Virus record (IMG/VR): IMGVR_UViG_3300035660_000097
Span: 1-21,003 of that record
Reading direction: 5' to 3' (one strand)
Source: a virus
Length of the DNA stretch: 21,003 nucleotides
The notes beneath the pieces were generated by a model. That model was not told where the DNA came from. It saw nothing but the letters and a program-made list of their open reading frames with translations, and ran no database searches. Below, piece by piece: positions 13,801-21,003 of this stretch (its first letter is position 1; each line of letters begins with the position of its first letter). Position numbers and translations under genes: made by a program.

Positions 13801-16002
13801 ACTGTTGTTGGCCTATTGGCTGATTTGATTGATAAGACGATCACTGTTACGGTCAAGAAGAAGTTTAGTGGTGGCGGGGGAGGAGGCGGAGGTGGCGGAG
13901 GCTTTGGTGCTGGTGATGAACGTTCTCCAGGCGCTCAAAGTCTCGGGACGTCATTTGTTGATAGCCTTACAGGGTATGTCGACGATGCACGTGAAGCGGG
14001 GCGTCAACTAGGCTTGGCAGGCCTTGCAGGTATCGCTACCAGTATTCAGGCTACCTCACCCTCTAAGCGCGGTCTGTATTATGGCCTTATGCTCGCTGAG
14101 GGCTTTGGTCTAGGTATCAAGAAGGGTACTGCAAAGGCCGTTGAAGCAGCAGCTTCTCTTGCAGGGAACGTCCTCTCAGTCCTTGAATCAGCCCTCGGTA
14201 TAAGCGCGGCTATAGGCAGCCTGAAAGAACAAGGTTTGCCTACTACGAAGGTTGCTACCGCGTGGGCTAAGAAGGTCTCTACACTTCTAAAGGCTATGAT
14301 TAAGGCCATGCAGAAGGCCTTTAGGTCCATTGATATTGGCAAGGCCATTAAGGGTGACAAAGAGGGCTTTGGAGAGAAGAGTGCTGGTTGGAAGGCCGAG
14401 GCCTTTGCGAGCGTCGTGAGCATGGCCGAGAGCGTAGGTTCCATCCTGACGACTTTCTCCGAACTGACCGCACAGAAGATTGATGCCTCGCTCGTCGCTA
14501 TTGCGCTCGTCAGGGCAAAGGCCAAGAAAATCGGTACGGCCATCGCAGGACTCGTCAAAGCGATATTGGCTACTCTCAGTAAGACAATCGTCAGTGAGTT
14601 CGTAGCTGGCAGCGCCACACGCGCCATCGAACTTGCGTCCGCGATTGCTGGCATCATCGTCACCTTCGCTGAACTGACGAAGGGCAAGATAGACGAAGCT
14701 GTTACGCAGCTTGAGTATCTGTCTCAGACTACCGTGCTGGCTCCTCTGGTCGCAGCGATACGTCTCGTCGCCATCGGTATGCGTGACGCCTTCGCCAAGG
14801 ACCGGTTCTCAGATATCGTACTCACGGCGGCGTCCGCAGCCATGCAGCTCACCAACGACATCGCGGGCATCATCACCACCTTCTCCGAGATGACGCAAAT
14901 CAAGATTGACGAGGCCATCGAGCAGCTTATTTACTTGGCACAGTTCTCAGTCATCGCACCGCTGGCGCTCGCTATACGTAACCTCGCTGGTGCCGTCAAC
15001 TTCGTCTTCAGAAACGAATCTCTCAACGTTGTGATAGACAACGCAGCGAAGGCGGCAATCGAACTCGCCAACAACATCGCCGGAGTCATCACCAACTTTG
15101 CCGCCATGACCGCTGATGTCGTTGAGAAGGCCAAGGCAGGCATCCTGCTCGTGGTGGCAGCAGCTCCCGCCATCGGTGACAACCTCGTGTTGCTTGTCGA
15201 CGCTCTCAAGACCGCGTTCAGCAAGGTCGCCGACAACAAGGACTTCATCAAGACCGGCCCCATCGCCACTAAGATTGCGGCCTTTGTCAGTGACGTGACT
15301 GGCATTGTCAGCAGTCTGGCTGGGATGGCTATCGTCCCCGAGGTCAGGGACGCCGAGAACAACGTCACCACCGTAGGCGTCAACATCATCCAGAACGCCA
15401 TCGACGGAGCAAGCCTGCTTGCTAGCAAGGCGAACGAACTAGGTACCGCGCTCTCGCGCGTAGTTCAAGGTATGGTCGATGCCGTCAAAGCGGCGCTCGG
15501 CGTCTACGACCTCAAGACAATCACCGACCTGACGCCCGTGCTCACCGAGCTTGGCAACATCGCTTCTGCCATCTCGGGTATCGTCAGTGCCCTTGCAACG
15601 ATAACTTCCGACCAAATCGACGCTGCGACGTCTGGTGGTGCTGCTCTTGGCGACGGCTTCCTTGCGGGACTCACAGCCTCCTCGGTCAACATCTATGCCA
15701 AGGCCCGCGAGATCGTTGCCACTACTACCGCCATCTTGGCAGGGGCAGTTGCTGCTACTACAGATGGAAGTAAGCTAAACAACGCCCGTGAGATGGTAGG
15801 AGTGGTCAGTGGAAGTACGTTCCGGGCTGTACCTGTCACGGCTGGGAACACCAATCAGGTCACTAACGTGAACGTGAACTTCAGCGGTGACATCAACGCA
15901 ATTACGCCACAGATAGCGCGGGCATCGGGGCAGAATATCGGGGCTGCTGTCATCGAGGCACTTGCCAAGGCGAAGCGTGCCACGAGTAAAGGGACGCCAT
16001 GA
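10891..16002 (+). CDS. Tail tape measure protein (TP901-type), 1703 residues
   Basis: Sets tail length and is ejected with the DNA. The N-terminal TP901-type domain is clear: FNTAMTKIQALTGATTKDM, then SKTTGVMPTDIAEGLYFIASSGF, and AAVREGKAEPDEFARSLGRVIPVAAQIG with ISTFGLRTLLTSFTKP. Hydrophobic segments occur at about residues 74-100, 410-432 (ILLAAAAVGLFASAIG) and 627-648. An Ala-rich coiled-coil stretch spans ~469-555. A run of 11 Gly lies near 993-1005, and a SPSKRGLYYGLMLAEGFGLGI motif near 1055. Four 72-74-residue repeats occupy 1172-1461. Length alone predicts a tail of roughly 250 nm at about 1.5 A per residue. It starts at GTG 10891 directly after the chaperone TAA, with GAGGGA 10 bases upstream. 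GC content and codon use change sharply near 14400 inside the gene. Confidence 0.96.
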   Translation: MGAGYTGSIEVVAGTKGFQAATAQVAALEAQLKATQGQIANLGGAGGSQAATFSERIRKHQLQLRMFGHDMQLVGQTIFRWVTLPLGVVSIVTAKMAYDFNTAMTKIQALTGATTKDMKLYNAAVLELSKTTGVMPTDIAEGLYFIASSGFKGAEALKILNQAVKLTASGMGEMRWVSETLTSAMTAWGKHTLSAASAADTLVAAVREGKAEPDEFARSLGRVIPVAAQIGIKFAEVGAAIASVTRIGMSARISTFGLRTLLTSFTKPQKPLIDGLKAIGLTVQGVFKDMTTKGFLPAMREIYTAAHGNVKKITQMFTQNGATIFLALMRDYKGTQGVFERLTKRSGDAQRAFIITMKSPAAQFRVALAGLSAAAIELGAKLLPIFTKIVVWIKGLVEWFNGLSEGTQAAIGKILLAAAAVGLFASAIGKASTILTGTNALVMLLFGGGGQVGIWSKLTSGSKAAATALETTALEAQVGALTADLAAAQGAAAAQLELAAAQGTAATAITASTEAETAYAAAQARGVAAGQAAVAVRTAAAEAAVVEAAATQKVNDALAASLGGKAAKNPKYFAMENVRNLRLQQEAQAALTRTEMTAASVAASNLAVEEKMAAARAASVIGMGPYVAGVLAVGAAIVVLSLAWAAHQKATAKAAREKLFQPDWMETMLRGTVKTDFLARELKKVGFEKVVIDGIIYYNYTVKPVAKRGGSNLAEYWVSDVAKAELAAHKAVTSAYAKFTTHFLKVKADALAKVMAWAPGGTTPLAAFLGSGKDDPNALRQWIDFYTKELVNARVKLTRAMRSTGGKTPVDPLQVDLLKSQVTGLEGDLKRATDAWLLYQSKIAGINAIMNRPLEPIGPGKSMAQQYAARIKEAKKFLRDFEDALKTKPINLEVDFPRATYAGTVSKIKTLKAHIAELKASVTPKNKLVVEAEIRQAQRKLETLRDLRAALKDRKFKTTAIVGKAINDLSTVVGLLADLIDKTITVTVKKKFSGGGGGGGGGGGFGAGDERSPGAQSLGTSFVDSLTGYVDDAREAGRQLGLAGLAGIATSIQATSPSKRGLYYGLMLAEGFGLGIKKGTAKAVEAAASLAGNVLSVLESALGISAAIGSLKEQGLPTTKVATAWAKKVSTLLKAMIKAMQKAFRSIDIGKAIKGDKEGFGEKSAGWKAEAFASVVSMAESVGSILTTFSELTAQKIDASLVAIALVRAKAKKIGTAIAGLVKAILATLSKTIVSEFVAGSATRAIELASAIAGIIVTFAELTKGKIDEAVTQLEYLSQTTVLAPLVAAIRLVAIGMRDAFAKDRFSDIVLTAASAAMQLTNDIAGIITTFSEMTQIKIDEAIEQLIYLAQFSVIAPLALAIRNLAGAVNFVFRNESLNVVIDNAAKAAIELANNIAGVITNFAAMTADVVEKAKAGILLVVAAAPAIGDNLVLLVDALKTAFSKVADNKDFIKTGPIATKIAAFVSDVTGIVSSLAGMAIVPEVRDAENNVTTVGVNIIQNAIDGASLLASKANELGTALSRVVQGMVDAVKAALGVYDLKTITDLTPVLTELGNIASAISGIVSALATITSDQIDAATSGGAALGDGFLAGLTASSVNIYAKAREIVATTTAILAGAVAATTDGSKLNNAREMVGVVSGSTFRAVPVTAGNTNQVTNVNVNFSGDINAITPQIARASGQNIGAAVIEALAKAKRATSKGTP
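14404..15273 (+). repeat. Four tandem 72-74-residue protein repeats in the tape measure C-terminal part
   Basis: Units at 14404-14619, 14620-14835 and 14836-15051 are exactly 216 bases (72 residues). A fourth, 15052-15273, is 74. The shared core is LA-x-x-IAGIITTFSELT-x-x-KIDEA, for example AIAGIIVTFAELTKGKIDEA in unit 2 and DIAGIITTFSEMTQIKIDEA in unit 3. Units 2 and 3 also share QLxYL, IAPLxxAIR and a DAF/VF segment. Unit 1 and the region after unit 4 (IAAFVSDVTGIVSSLAGM; ISGIVSALATITSDQIDAA) are more diverged, so more degenerate copies may continue to about 15620. DNA-level identity is low, so this is an ancient amplification. Confidence 0.8.
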
Positions 16003-17576
16003 CAGACTATCTTGGACCCCTAACTCTCGGTACTAGTAGCACCTATGTGCTCACCAAGTGGGCGTTGGCCGGCGACACCGCCGACCTCGAGGTCATTGTC
16101 CGCGGTACGACTGCTGGCACGCTTACAACTTATATGGAGGCGCTCGTCGCGCAGCTTCGCGCAGGCAACTCCTACGCGCACTACCAGCCCGGCGTGACGA
16201 ACCCGGTGGTCTACTCCGTGACCGGCGTGACGAACTTCAAGCAGGATGAACTCAATACATGGCTCGGCTTCTGGCAGCGGGTCTCATTCACGCTAAGTCT
16301 TTCCGGTATGCCCGCCGGGGCGCTCACTACGCTCTACAACGCCGCATCGACGCTCACGCCCACCTCTGTCGCCCTCAGCGCCCTGCTCGGCACGAATCCA
16401 ACGCTGCTCGACGTGACCATCGACGACAGTAGCGGGAACGACATGCACAGCGTCTGGTGCGCGCTCGCGCCCACGGCCCTGTCCGACGCGAAGTGGCGCG
16501 TCTATGCCTCTGCTCTGACGTGGACGACGATGAGCAGCGGCGGCGCGGATACGGCCATGTGGAACAACAACTCGCGCTACACGACCTCGGCGACCTATCA
16601 GACCGCGCCGCTCGACAATTCGCAGTATCCAATGGGCAAGTACCGTCTGCTGGCGCGCGTGAAGCAGGCCGCGGGGACCGGCTGGGTCAAGGACAGTCAG
16701 AACGACGTCGCCATAGCAGTAACGCGCACCACGCCGCACCTGCTCGTGATCGGTGACCTAGACCTACCCGTAGCTGATACGGCGACGGGCACGGCCGCTA
16801 ACCTGACCCTCTCCGTGAAGAGCGACGGCACCAACCGCCTCGACGTCAACGCCTTCCTGCTCATCCCGCTGGACTACGGCTTCTTCTCATGGCATCACGA
16901 TACGTCGACCACCGAGATAGACCAGCTCGACGTCGGCCCCACGGGCACCTTCATGGACGGCATCTGCGATACGACCTACCTCAGCGGCGGCCCGCTGGTG
17001 GCACGCACTCTTGCCGCACACGTCGGCACGCTGGTCGCCACGGCCTCGCCCTCGGGGACTTCGTGGCCCGCCGACTGGGGACGCACCGACGGGACCGACG
17101 TGACTGCCGTGAGTAGCAAGTTCCACGTCGACTTACTCACGGAGAGCAAGTTCGCGTGGTACGCAGCCACGAACCTCGCCACGCCGCTCATCATCCCCGG
17201 CGCGTGGTACGAGCTGACCCTGACGCGGCAGGTGACGGCGCGCTCGGCGGGCGCGGCCACGGTGGACATCGTCTGGCAGGACGTAGACGGGAACACCGTG
17301 CTGACGCAGAACCTCTCCAGCGTCACGGCCACGGACGCCTCGCCGGTCAACCTTGAGTTGTACGCCAAGGCTCCCGCTCATGCGGCGCGGGCACAGGTCA
17401 AGGTCGGCGGCGGCGCGAGCGCGACCATCACCGCGGACTTCTCGGCGGTCGTCCTGCGACGCTGCCCGCTGCGCCTCATCGTCGTGGCCGAGGATGCAGC
17501 CGGGGCGCTGTCCTCGAACACACACGCCGTCGCTCTGACCGTGAAGTACACACCCCGATACGAGATTGCGAGGTAG
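15999..17576 (+). CDS. Distal-tail-like / minor tail protein
   Basis: The 525-residue protein follows the tape measure gene with an ATGA overlap, the usual place of the distal tail (Dit) component that links tube and hub. Residues 1-120 fit a Dit-like beta domain: DYLGPLTLGTSSTYVLTKW, then the VTNPVVYSVTGVTNF and FTLSLSGMP strands. Later parts are beta-rich. Residues ~150-290 (ALSDAKWRVYASALTW; YPMGKYRLLARVKQ; NRLDVNAFLLIPLDYGFFSW) and ~330-510 (FHVDLLTESKFAWYAATN; GAWYELTLTRQVTA; ADFSAVVLRRCP) resemble jelly-roll, carbohydrate-binding-type modules. The extra modules suggest a Dit with appended sugar-binding domains, which is inference. The first ~60 bases keep the composition of the left part of the window, and the rest is GC-rich. 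It could also be a plain minor tail protein. Confidence 0.6.
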   Translation: MTDYLGPLTLGTSSTYVLTKWALAGDTADLEVIVRGTTAGTLTTYMEALVAQLRAGNSYAHYQPGVTNPVVYSVTGVTNFKQDELNTWLGFWQRVSFTLSLSGMPAGALTTLYNAASTLTPTSVALSALLGTNPTLLDVTIDDSSGNDMHSVWCALAPTALSDAKWRVYASALTWTTMSSGGADTAMWNNNSRYTTSATYQTAPLDNSQYPMGKYRLLARVKQAAGTGWVKDSQNDVAIAVTRTTPHLLVIGDLDLPVADTATGTAANLTLSVKSDGTNRLDVNAFLLIPLDYGFFSWHHDTSTTEIDQLDVGPTGTFMDGICDTTYLSGGPLVARTLAAHVGTLVATASPSGTSWPADWGRTDGTDVTAVSSKFHVDLLTESKFAWYAATNLATPLIIPGAWYELTLTRQVTARSAGAATVDIVWQDVDGNTVLTQNLSSVTATDASPVNLELYAKAPAHAARAQVKVGGGASATITADFSAVVLRRCPLRLIVVAEDAAGALSSNTHAVALTVKYTPRYEIAR

Positions 17577-17580
17577 CTCA

Positions 17581-17853
17581 ATGGCTTACGATGCAAACTG
17601 GGTCAGATGGTGTGGCTACCTCGACATCATCGCTGAGCGTCAGGATTGGCGCGGCGAGAAGGCGCGCGACCTGAAGCTCGTCATGGGCAAGGTGATGGAG
17701 CTGGCGTTCGGCACCGACCCACCGGACATCCGTGCCCTTTACGACATCATCTCCAGTCCTGCCGTCGTCGCTGCCGTGGGAGCCAGCTTGACCCATGTAG
17801 CTGCAGATGAAGCAGCCCTACGAGCAGCCGTCGCAGCGGTGGTCATCCCATAA
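17581..17853 (+). CDS. Small unknown tail-region protein
   Basis: A 90-residue protein not recognised. It is mostly helical. The N-terminus is rich in aromatic and charged residues (YDANWVRWCGYLDIIAERQDWRGEKARDLKLVMGKVMELAF). A middle stretch (DPPDIRALYDIISSP) follows, and then an Ala/Val-rich helix (EAALRAAVAAVVIP). It lies between the distal-tail-like gene and the hub gene. The ATG at 17581 has GAGG (17570-17573) 7 bases upstream, overlapping the TAG of the preceding gene; TTG 17566 would lie inside that gene. It may be a small baseplate component or assembly factor. There is no signal peptide or membrane segment, so it is not a holin or obvious lysis protein. Confidence 0.7.
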   Translation: MAYDANWVRWCGYLDIIAERQDWRGEKARDLKLVMGKVMELAFGTDPPDIRALYDIISSPAVVAAVGASLTHVAADEAALRAAVAAVVIP

Positions 17854-17854
17854 C

Positions 17855-20800
17855 ATGAGCAGCATCATCAAGATAGGCGGCTTCGACTACACCCTCGACC
17901 CCGGCCCCTTCCGCGTCACCGGCGTGCAGCTCTCAGGCTCTATGCCCGGCGGTCACGGATCGGCCTCCTTCGAGGTGCCGGTGGGGAACGCCTATCTTGC
18001 GCCCTACCACGCGCTCAGAGAGGGCGTCTGGATAGAGATATATGACGACGCACACGAGCTGTACGAGGGCGAGATCTTCTCCGTCAAGCCGGTCATCGAC
18101 ATCGGCGGTCAGCACAAGCTCTCTGTGGTCTGCGGCGGCCTCATCAGCGTGGCGGGCAAGCGCGCGGACGTGTCGGCGACGTGGGTGCATCGCGGCTCCG
18201 AGGGCTGGATACGCAGGCCGGGCACTCCAAGCAACCTCGGTAACGTGAGCTTCGACAACGGCAAGGTCGACCTGCGCGTGAGCCTCGGCTCGACGCAGAA
18301 CTATATTGGTGGTGGGTTCTCATCACTCATCGGGGCGCTGTTCTACCTCGACAGCGGCCTCAGTACGGATACCATCAACCACGTTGACTTCGCCGGGTCG
18401 TATGACGTGACCACCGAGGCTGCGGTCTGGTACTGGAAGTTTTGGACGAATCCATCGCTGTCCGAGGCTACTTGGACAATGACGGCGTTGACTGCAAGTG
18501 CTGGGGCCAACGCCACATGGTCAGACCATCTGACCCCCGACATGGGCACGAAGGTCATCCTGCTTCAGCTCGTCTGCCTCTCCGGCGCGCATACCGTCAC
18601 GCGCGAGGAGTACGTCACCCTGACGACGATGGACATCTTCGGCATGAACCGCACGTCGAAGGCGCGCATCGACGAGGCGATGGTGCAGCTCGCCGTGCGG
18701 CCCGGACTGGCGGTGTCCTCCACGAGTGAGCCTATCGGCCCGGCGCAGGACGATTTACGCCTTGGCAACGGGTTGGCGAAAGTGACGACCGCCGCTGCCC
18801 TGACCACGTTGGCGTCGCTGCACTCGCAGCCCTTCGAGTACGCCTTCTGGGACAAGCGCAGTTTCGACATCGCACAGATGCCGGATACGCCTGCCGACCC
18901 GCACAAGGTCATCGTCGTGGGCGGCGGTAACCCCGGCCTTGAGAGCTGGGAGGTTGCCGAATACGACGAAGACGTAGCACAGTACGCCTGCGTACTCTTC
19001 GGCAATACGACCGATACGAACCTCCCCGAGGGCTGGCCGCGCCGCATCTATCGGCCCTCCACGCCGCCTGACGATGCTGCCGTCAAGCTCGATATCATCG
19101 ACTTCAGCAACCTCATCCTGAGCGACGCAGCGGCGGCCACGCTGGGCGGCGACTTGCTCGGCGCATCGAGTACGGGGATGCCCGACGGGCAGGTGTTCGA
19201 TGCTCATCCGGGGTTCGCCAACGCGGGTCTCACGCCGGGTAACAACACTGACCCGACCAGCATCTATCGGGACCACTACAACAGCGCCATCAACGGCACG
19301 CTCTCTAACTTCGGCGGTACTACGGTCACGGGCGGCACGAAGACGACCGACGGTGCCTACACGGTGCATACCTTCACCACGGCGGGGATCTCGTCGTTGG
19401 TCGTCACGCCGGGCGCGAGTCTGTCCGCTGAATACCTCGTAGTTGCAGGTGGTGGCGGCGGCGGCTTGGGCACTAGCTTCGGCGGCGGGGGCGGGGGCGG
19501 GGGCGGCGAAGTGCTGACAGGCACCGTCACTTTGAGCGGGACTAGTACTGTCATCGTTGGGGCTGGAGGCATAGCAGGAGGCACGGGAGGCGGCAGTTTC
19601 CTTGGGACCGTCATCGCCCGCGGCGGCTCTCCCGGGCTCAATAGTCAGAACTATGCGTCTCCGCCGAACACCGCTAAGGGTGGCGCTGGCGGCGCGTCTG
19701 GTACGACCAATGCGGGTGGCGCTGGCGGAAGAGTGGTCTACAGCTCCGGTGGCGGCGGTGGGGGTGGGGCTACGGCAGTCGGGGCTGCTGGGGACTACAA
19801 CGTTGGCGGCAACGGCGGCGCAGGCATCTCGTCCAGCATAAGCGGCGCTCCCGTGGGCTACGGAGGTGGAGGTGGCGGCGGGGTAACATCTGCTGCAGGC
19901 ACCGTAGGCGGCACGGCTACGAGCGGCGGCGGACGCGGCTCGGCTAATGACGGTACTTCTGTAGCGGGTACTGCCAACACGGGCGGAGGTGGCGGCGGCA
20001 CTAGCCCGAAAGCAGGAGGCAGCGGAGTCGTCATCGTGCGTTATCTGACGGCTTCCCTCGCGGGCGGTTACAACATCTATTCCGGCTGGGCGGGCAGCAA
20101 CTCCGTGCTCGACCCATCGGCTCTTGTTGGCGACGGCAGCAATGACTATGTCAGTTTCGGCGACGTGGCTGCCTGCGACTTCGACACGGGCGCGTTCTCG
20201 GTGCGGGCGTGGGTCAAGGTCTCCTCGGCACCTACCTATGCGGCAGTCGTCTCGAAGTTCGACCACACTTCCGACGTGGGCTGGATGCTCGGCGTGGACA
20301 CAACTCGAAAGGTGTACGGGGCCGTCTACGGCAGCGCCGCGAACTATCGTCAGCAGACCGGCACGGCCGTGCTCACCGTCGGTCAGTGGTATCACGTCGT
20401 CATGATTTACTCGGGTTCGGGCGGTGACATCCAGCTCTTCGTCAACAGCATCCCCGAGACGATGACTGCGGCTGGTGCGGTGGGCGCTTGGAATACCTCC
20501 AATGCGGCCAACCTTCAGCTCTTCACAGACGGCGGTGGCTACTACTTCAACGGAGCTCTCGGACGCGCGACGGTCTGGGGCTACAACATCACCGGGGATG
20601 GGGTGCTCAGCGACATGGCAGCCACCTCAGAGTACGCCGGGCACTCGCTGTCCAAGGGGACCGTCGTCATCACCGGCACCGTCAAGAACCGCCTCGGCAC
20701 GCCCGTACCCGCGAAGCACGTCCGCGCAGGCTGGTGGATACAGAACCTCGGCTGGCAGACCGACCCGGCGAAGCCGCCGGACACGCTCTACATCACGGGC

Positions 20801-21003
20801 CACAGCGTCGACCTCGCGGCTGGCAAGAACGCCCTGACCATCGGGCAGGACTGGATGGAGAAGGAGATAGGCGTGCGGCAGGCCGAGCTGCTGGCTATCC
20901 CGGCGACCGACCAGACCGTGCCCGATGCGGAGAGTATGCCAGACGTGACGCCCTATGAGCCTACGGACAGTACGACGACGAGTCCTCCTTCCCTTGGGGG
21001 ACA
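17855..21003 (+). CDS. Tail hub / tail-tip protein with glycine-rich and LamG-like domains (3' end outside window)
   Basis: The ATG at 17855 is one base after the preceding TAA. The frame stays open to the window end (1049 full codons). Residues 1-~450 look like a siphophage tail hub, with beta segments such as VWIEIYDDAHELYEGEIFSVKP and KVIVVGGGNPGLESWEV. Residues ~487-731 form a glycine-rich domain opening VHTFTTAG and AEYLVVAGGGGGG and closing GGSGVVIVRYL, as in known phage glycine-rich modules. Residues ~760-913 are LamG/concanavalin-like (DGSNDYVSFGD, then FSVRAWVKV, GQWYHVVMIYSG, FNGALGRATVW). From ~933 hub-type sequence returns (TVKNRLGTPVPAKHVRAGWW, LYITGHSVDLAAGKNALTIG), followed by a Pro/Thr-rich disordered stretch. 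I infer a hub with a receptor-binding insert. The exact family cannot be named. Confidence 0.72.
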   Translation, partial: MSSIIKIGGFDYTLDPGPFRVTGVQLSGSMPGGHGSASFEVPVGNAYLAPYHALREGVWIEIYDDAHELYEGEIFSVKPVIDIGGQHKLSVVCGGLISVAGKRADVSATWVHRGSEGWIRRPGTPSNLGNVSFDNGKVDLRVSLGSTQNYIGGGFSSLIGALFYLDSGLSTDTINHVDFAGSYDVTTEAAVWYWKFWTNPSLSEATWTMTALTASAGANATWSDHLTPDMGTKVILLQLVCLSGAHTVTREEYVTLTTMDIFGMNRTSKARIDEAMVQLAVRPGLAVSSTSEPIGPAQDDLRLGNGLAKVTTAAALTTLASLHSQPFEYAFWDKRSFDIAQMPDTPADPHKVIVVGGGNPGLESWEVAEYDEDVAQYACVLFGNTTDTNLPEGWPRRIYRPSTPPDDAAVKLDIIDFSNLILSDAAAATLGGDLLGASSTGMPDGQVFDAHPGFANAGLTPGNNTDPTSIYRDHYNSAINGTLSNFGGTTVTGGTKTTDGAYTVHTFTTAGISSLVVTPGASLSAEYLVVAGGGGGGLGTSFGGGGGGGGGEVLTGTVTLSGTSTVIVGAGGIAGGTGGGSFLGTVIARGGSPGLNSQNYASPPNTAKGGAGGASGTTNAGGAGGRVVYSSGGGGGGGATAVGAAGDYNVGGNGGAGISSSISGAPVGYGGGGGGGVTSAAGTVGGTATSGGGRGSANDGTSVAGTANTGGGGGGTSPKAGGSGVVIVRYLTASLAGGYNIYSGWAGSNSVLDPSALVGDGSNDYVSFGDVAACDFDTGAFSVRAWVKVSSAPTYAAVVSKFDHTSDVGWMLGVDTTRKVYGAVYGSAANYRQQTGTAVLTVGQWYHVVMIYSGSGGDIQLFVNSIPETMTAAGAVGAWNTSNAANLQLFTDGGGYYFNGALGRATVWGYNITGDGVLSDMAATSEYAGHSLSKGTVVITGTVKNRLGTPVPAKHVRAGWWIQNLGWQTDPAKPPDTLYITGHSVDLAAGKNALTIGQDWMEKEIGVRQAELLAIPATDQTVPDAESMPDVTPYEPTDSTTTSPPSLGG
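19325..20047 (+). repeat. Glycine-rich region inside the hub-like gene
   Basis: About 240 codons dominated by Gly, with Ala, Ser and Thr. There are repeated GGGGGG runs (first at 19449-19463 and 19483-19506) separated by short spacers, encoded by GGC/GGT/GGG mixtures that give local G-rich simple-sequence DNA. Known glycine-rich phage adhesins can fold as packed polyglycine II helices; that structure is assumed here, not shown. Confidence 0.75.

Noticed and set aside
14079-14687. 202-residue minus-strand open frame in the tape measure gene
   Set aside because: Its hydrophobic Ala/Ser/Leu-rich composition is the expected antisense of an Ala-rich helical protein. There is no start context.
18755-20395. 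546-residue open frame on the minus strand
   Set aside because: It lies antisense to the hub-like gene in GC-rich, glycine-coding DNA where stops are rare. The composition is Arg/Ala/Ser-rich with no recognisable domain, and it would oppose the operon.
1-21003. tRNA genes, CRISPR arrays, integrase/attachment sites, insertion sequences, toxin or defence genes
   Set aside because: Looked for on both strands and not seen; essentially all DNA is occupied by structural genes.

Overview
This window is a structural (virion assembly) module of a tailed double-stranded DNA bacteriophage or prophage. All genes lie on the + strand, closely packed, with overlapping stop/start codons (ATGA, TAATG) and purine-rich Shine-Dalgarno sequences. 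No gene-free stretch exceeds about 60 bases. A long tape measure protein, a frameshifted tail chaperone pair, and the absence of any sheath gene point to a siphovirus with a long non-contractile tail. I cannot name the host. Strong Shine-Dalgarno use shows a bacterial host, and nothing here identifies the phylum.

Layout, left to right. Packaging and head: the 3' part of the large terminase (1-1164), portal (1161-2594), prohead protease (2597-3526) and HK97-fold major capsid protein with a long N-terminal helical segment (3541-4878). A strong stem-loop follows the capsid gene. Next come two tandem paralogous proteins with repeated AAELN-type motifs, probably head fibres or capsid decorations (4939-6807), a small protein (6825-7067), two related proteins that look like tail-tube proteins (7071-8292), and another small protein (8319-8624). 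Head-tail joining: a connector (8630-9268), an HK97-gp10-like neck protein (9268-9765) and a tail terminator (9765-10193). Tail assembly: chaperone G and its T extension, read through a canonical GGGAAAA -1 slippery heptamer (10600-10606), then a 1703-residue tape measure protein (10891-16002). Tail tip: a distal-tail-like protein (15999-17576), a small unknown protein (17581-17853) and a large hub-like protein still open at the window end (17855-21003), whose central part is a glycine-rich region plus a LamG-like domain.

Two features stand out. First, base composition and codon use change sharply inside the tape measure gene at about 14400. The switch coincides with the start of a block of 72-residue tandem repeats, and the GC-rich style continues through the tail-tip genes, which suggests module exchange within the gene. 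Second, several functions occur as tandem duplicates (head-fibre-like pair, tube-like pair), and the tube-like genes sit upstream of the connector genes rather than between tail terminator and chaperone. I see no tRNA, CRISPR array, insertion sequence, integrase or defence system. This is a fairly standard siphophage morphogenesis cluster with mosaic and duplicated elements, not a clearly new kind of system.
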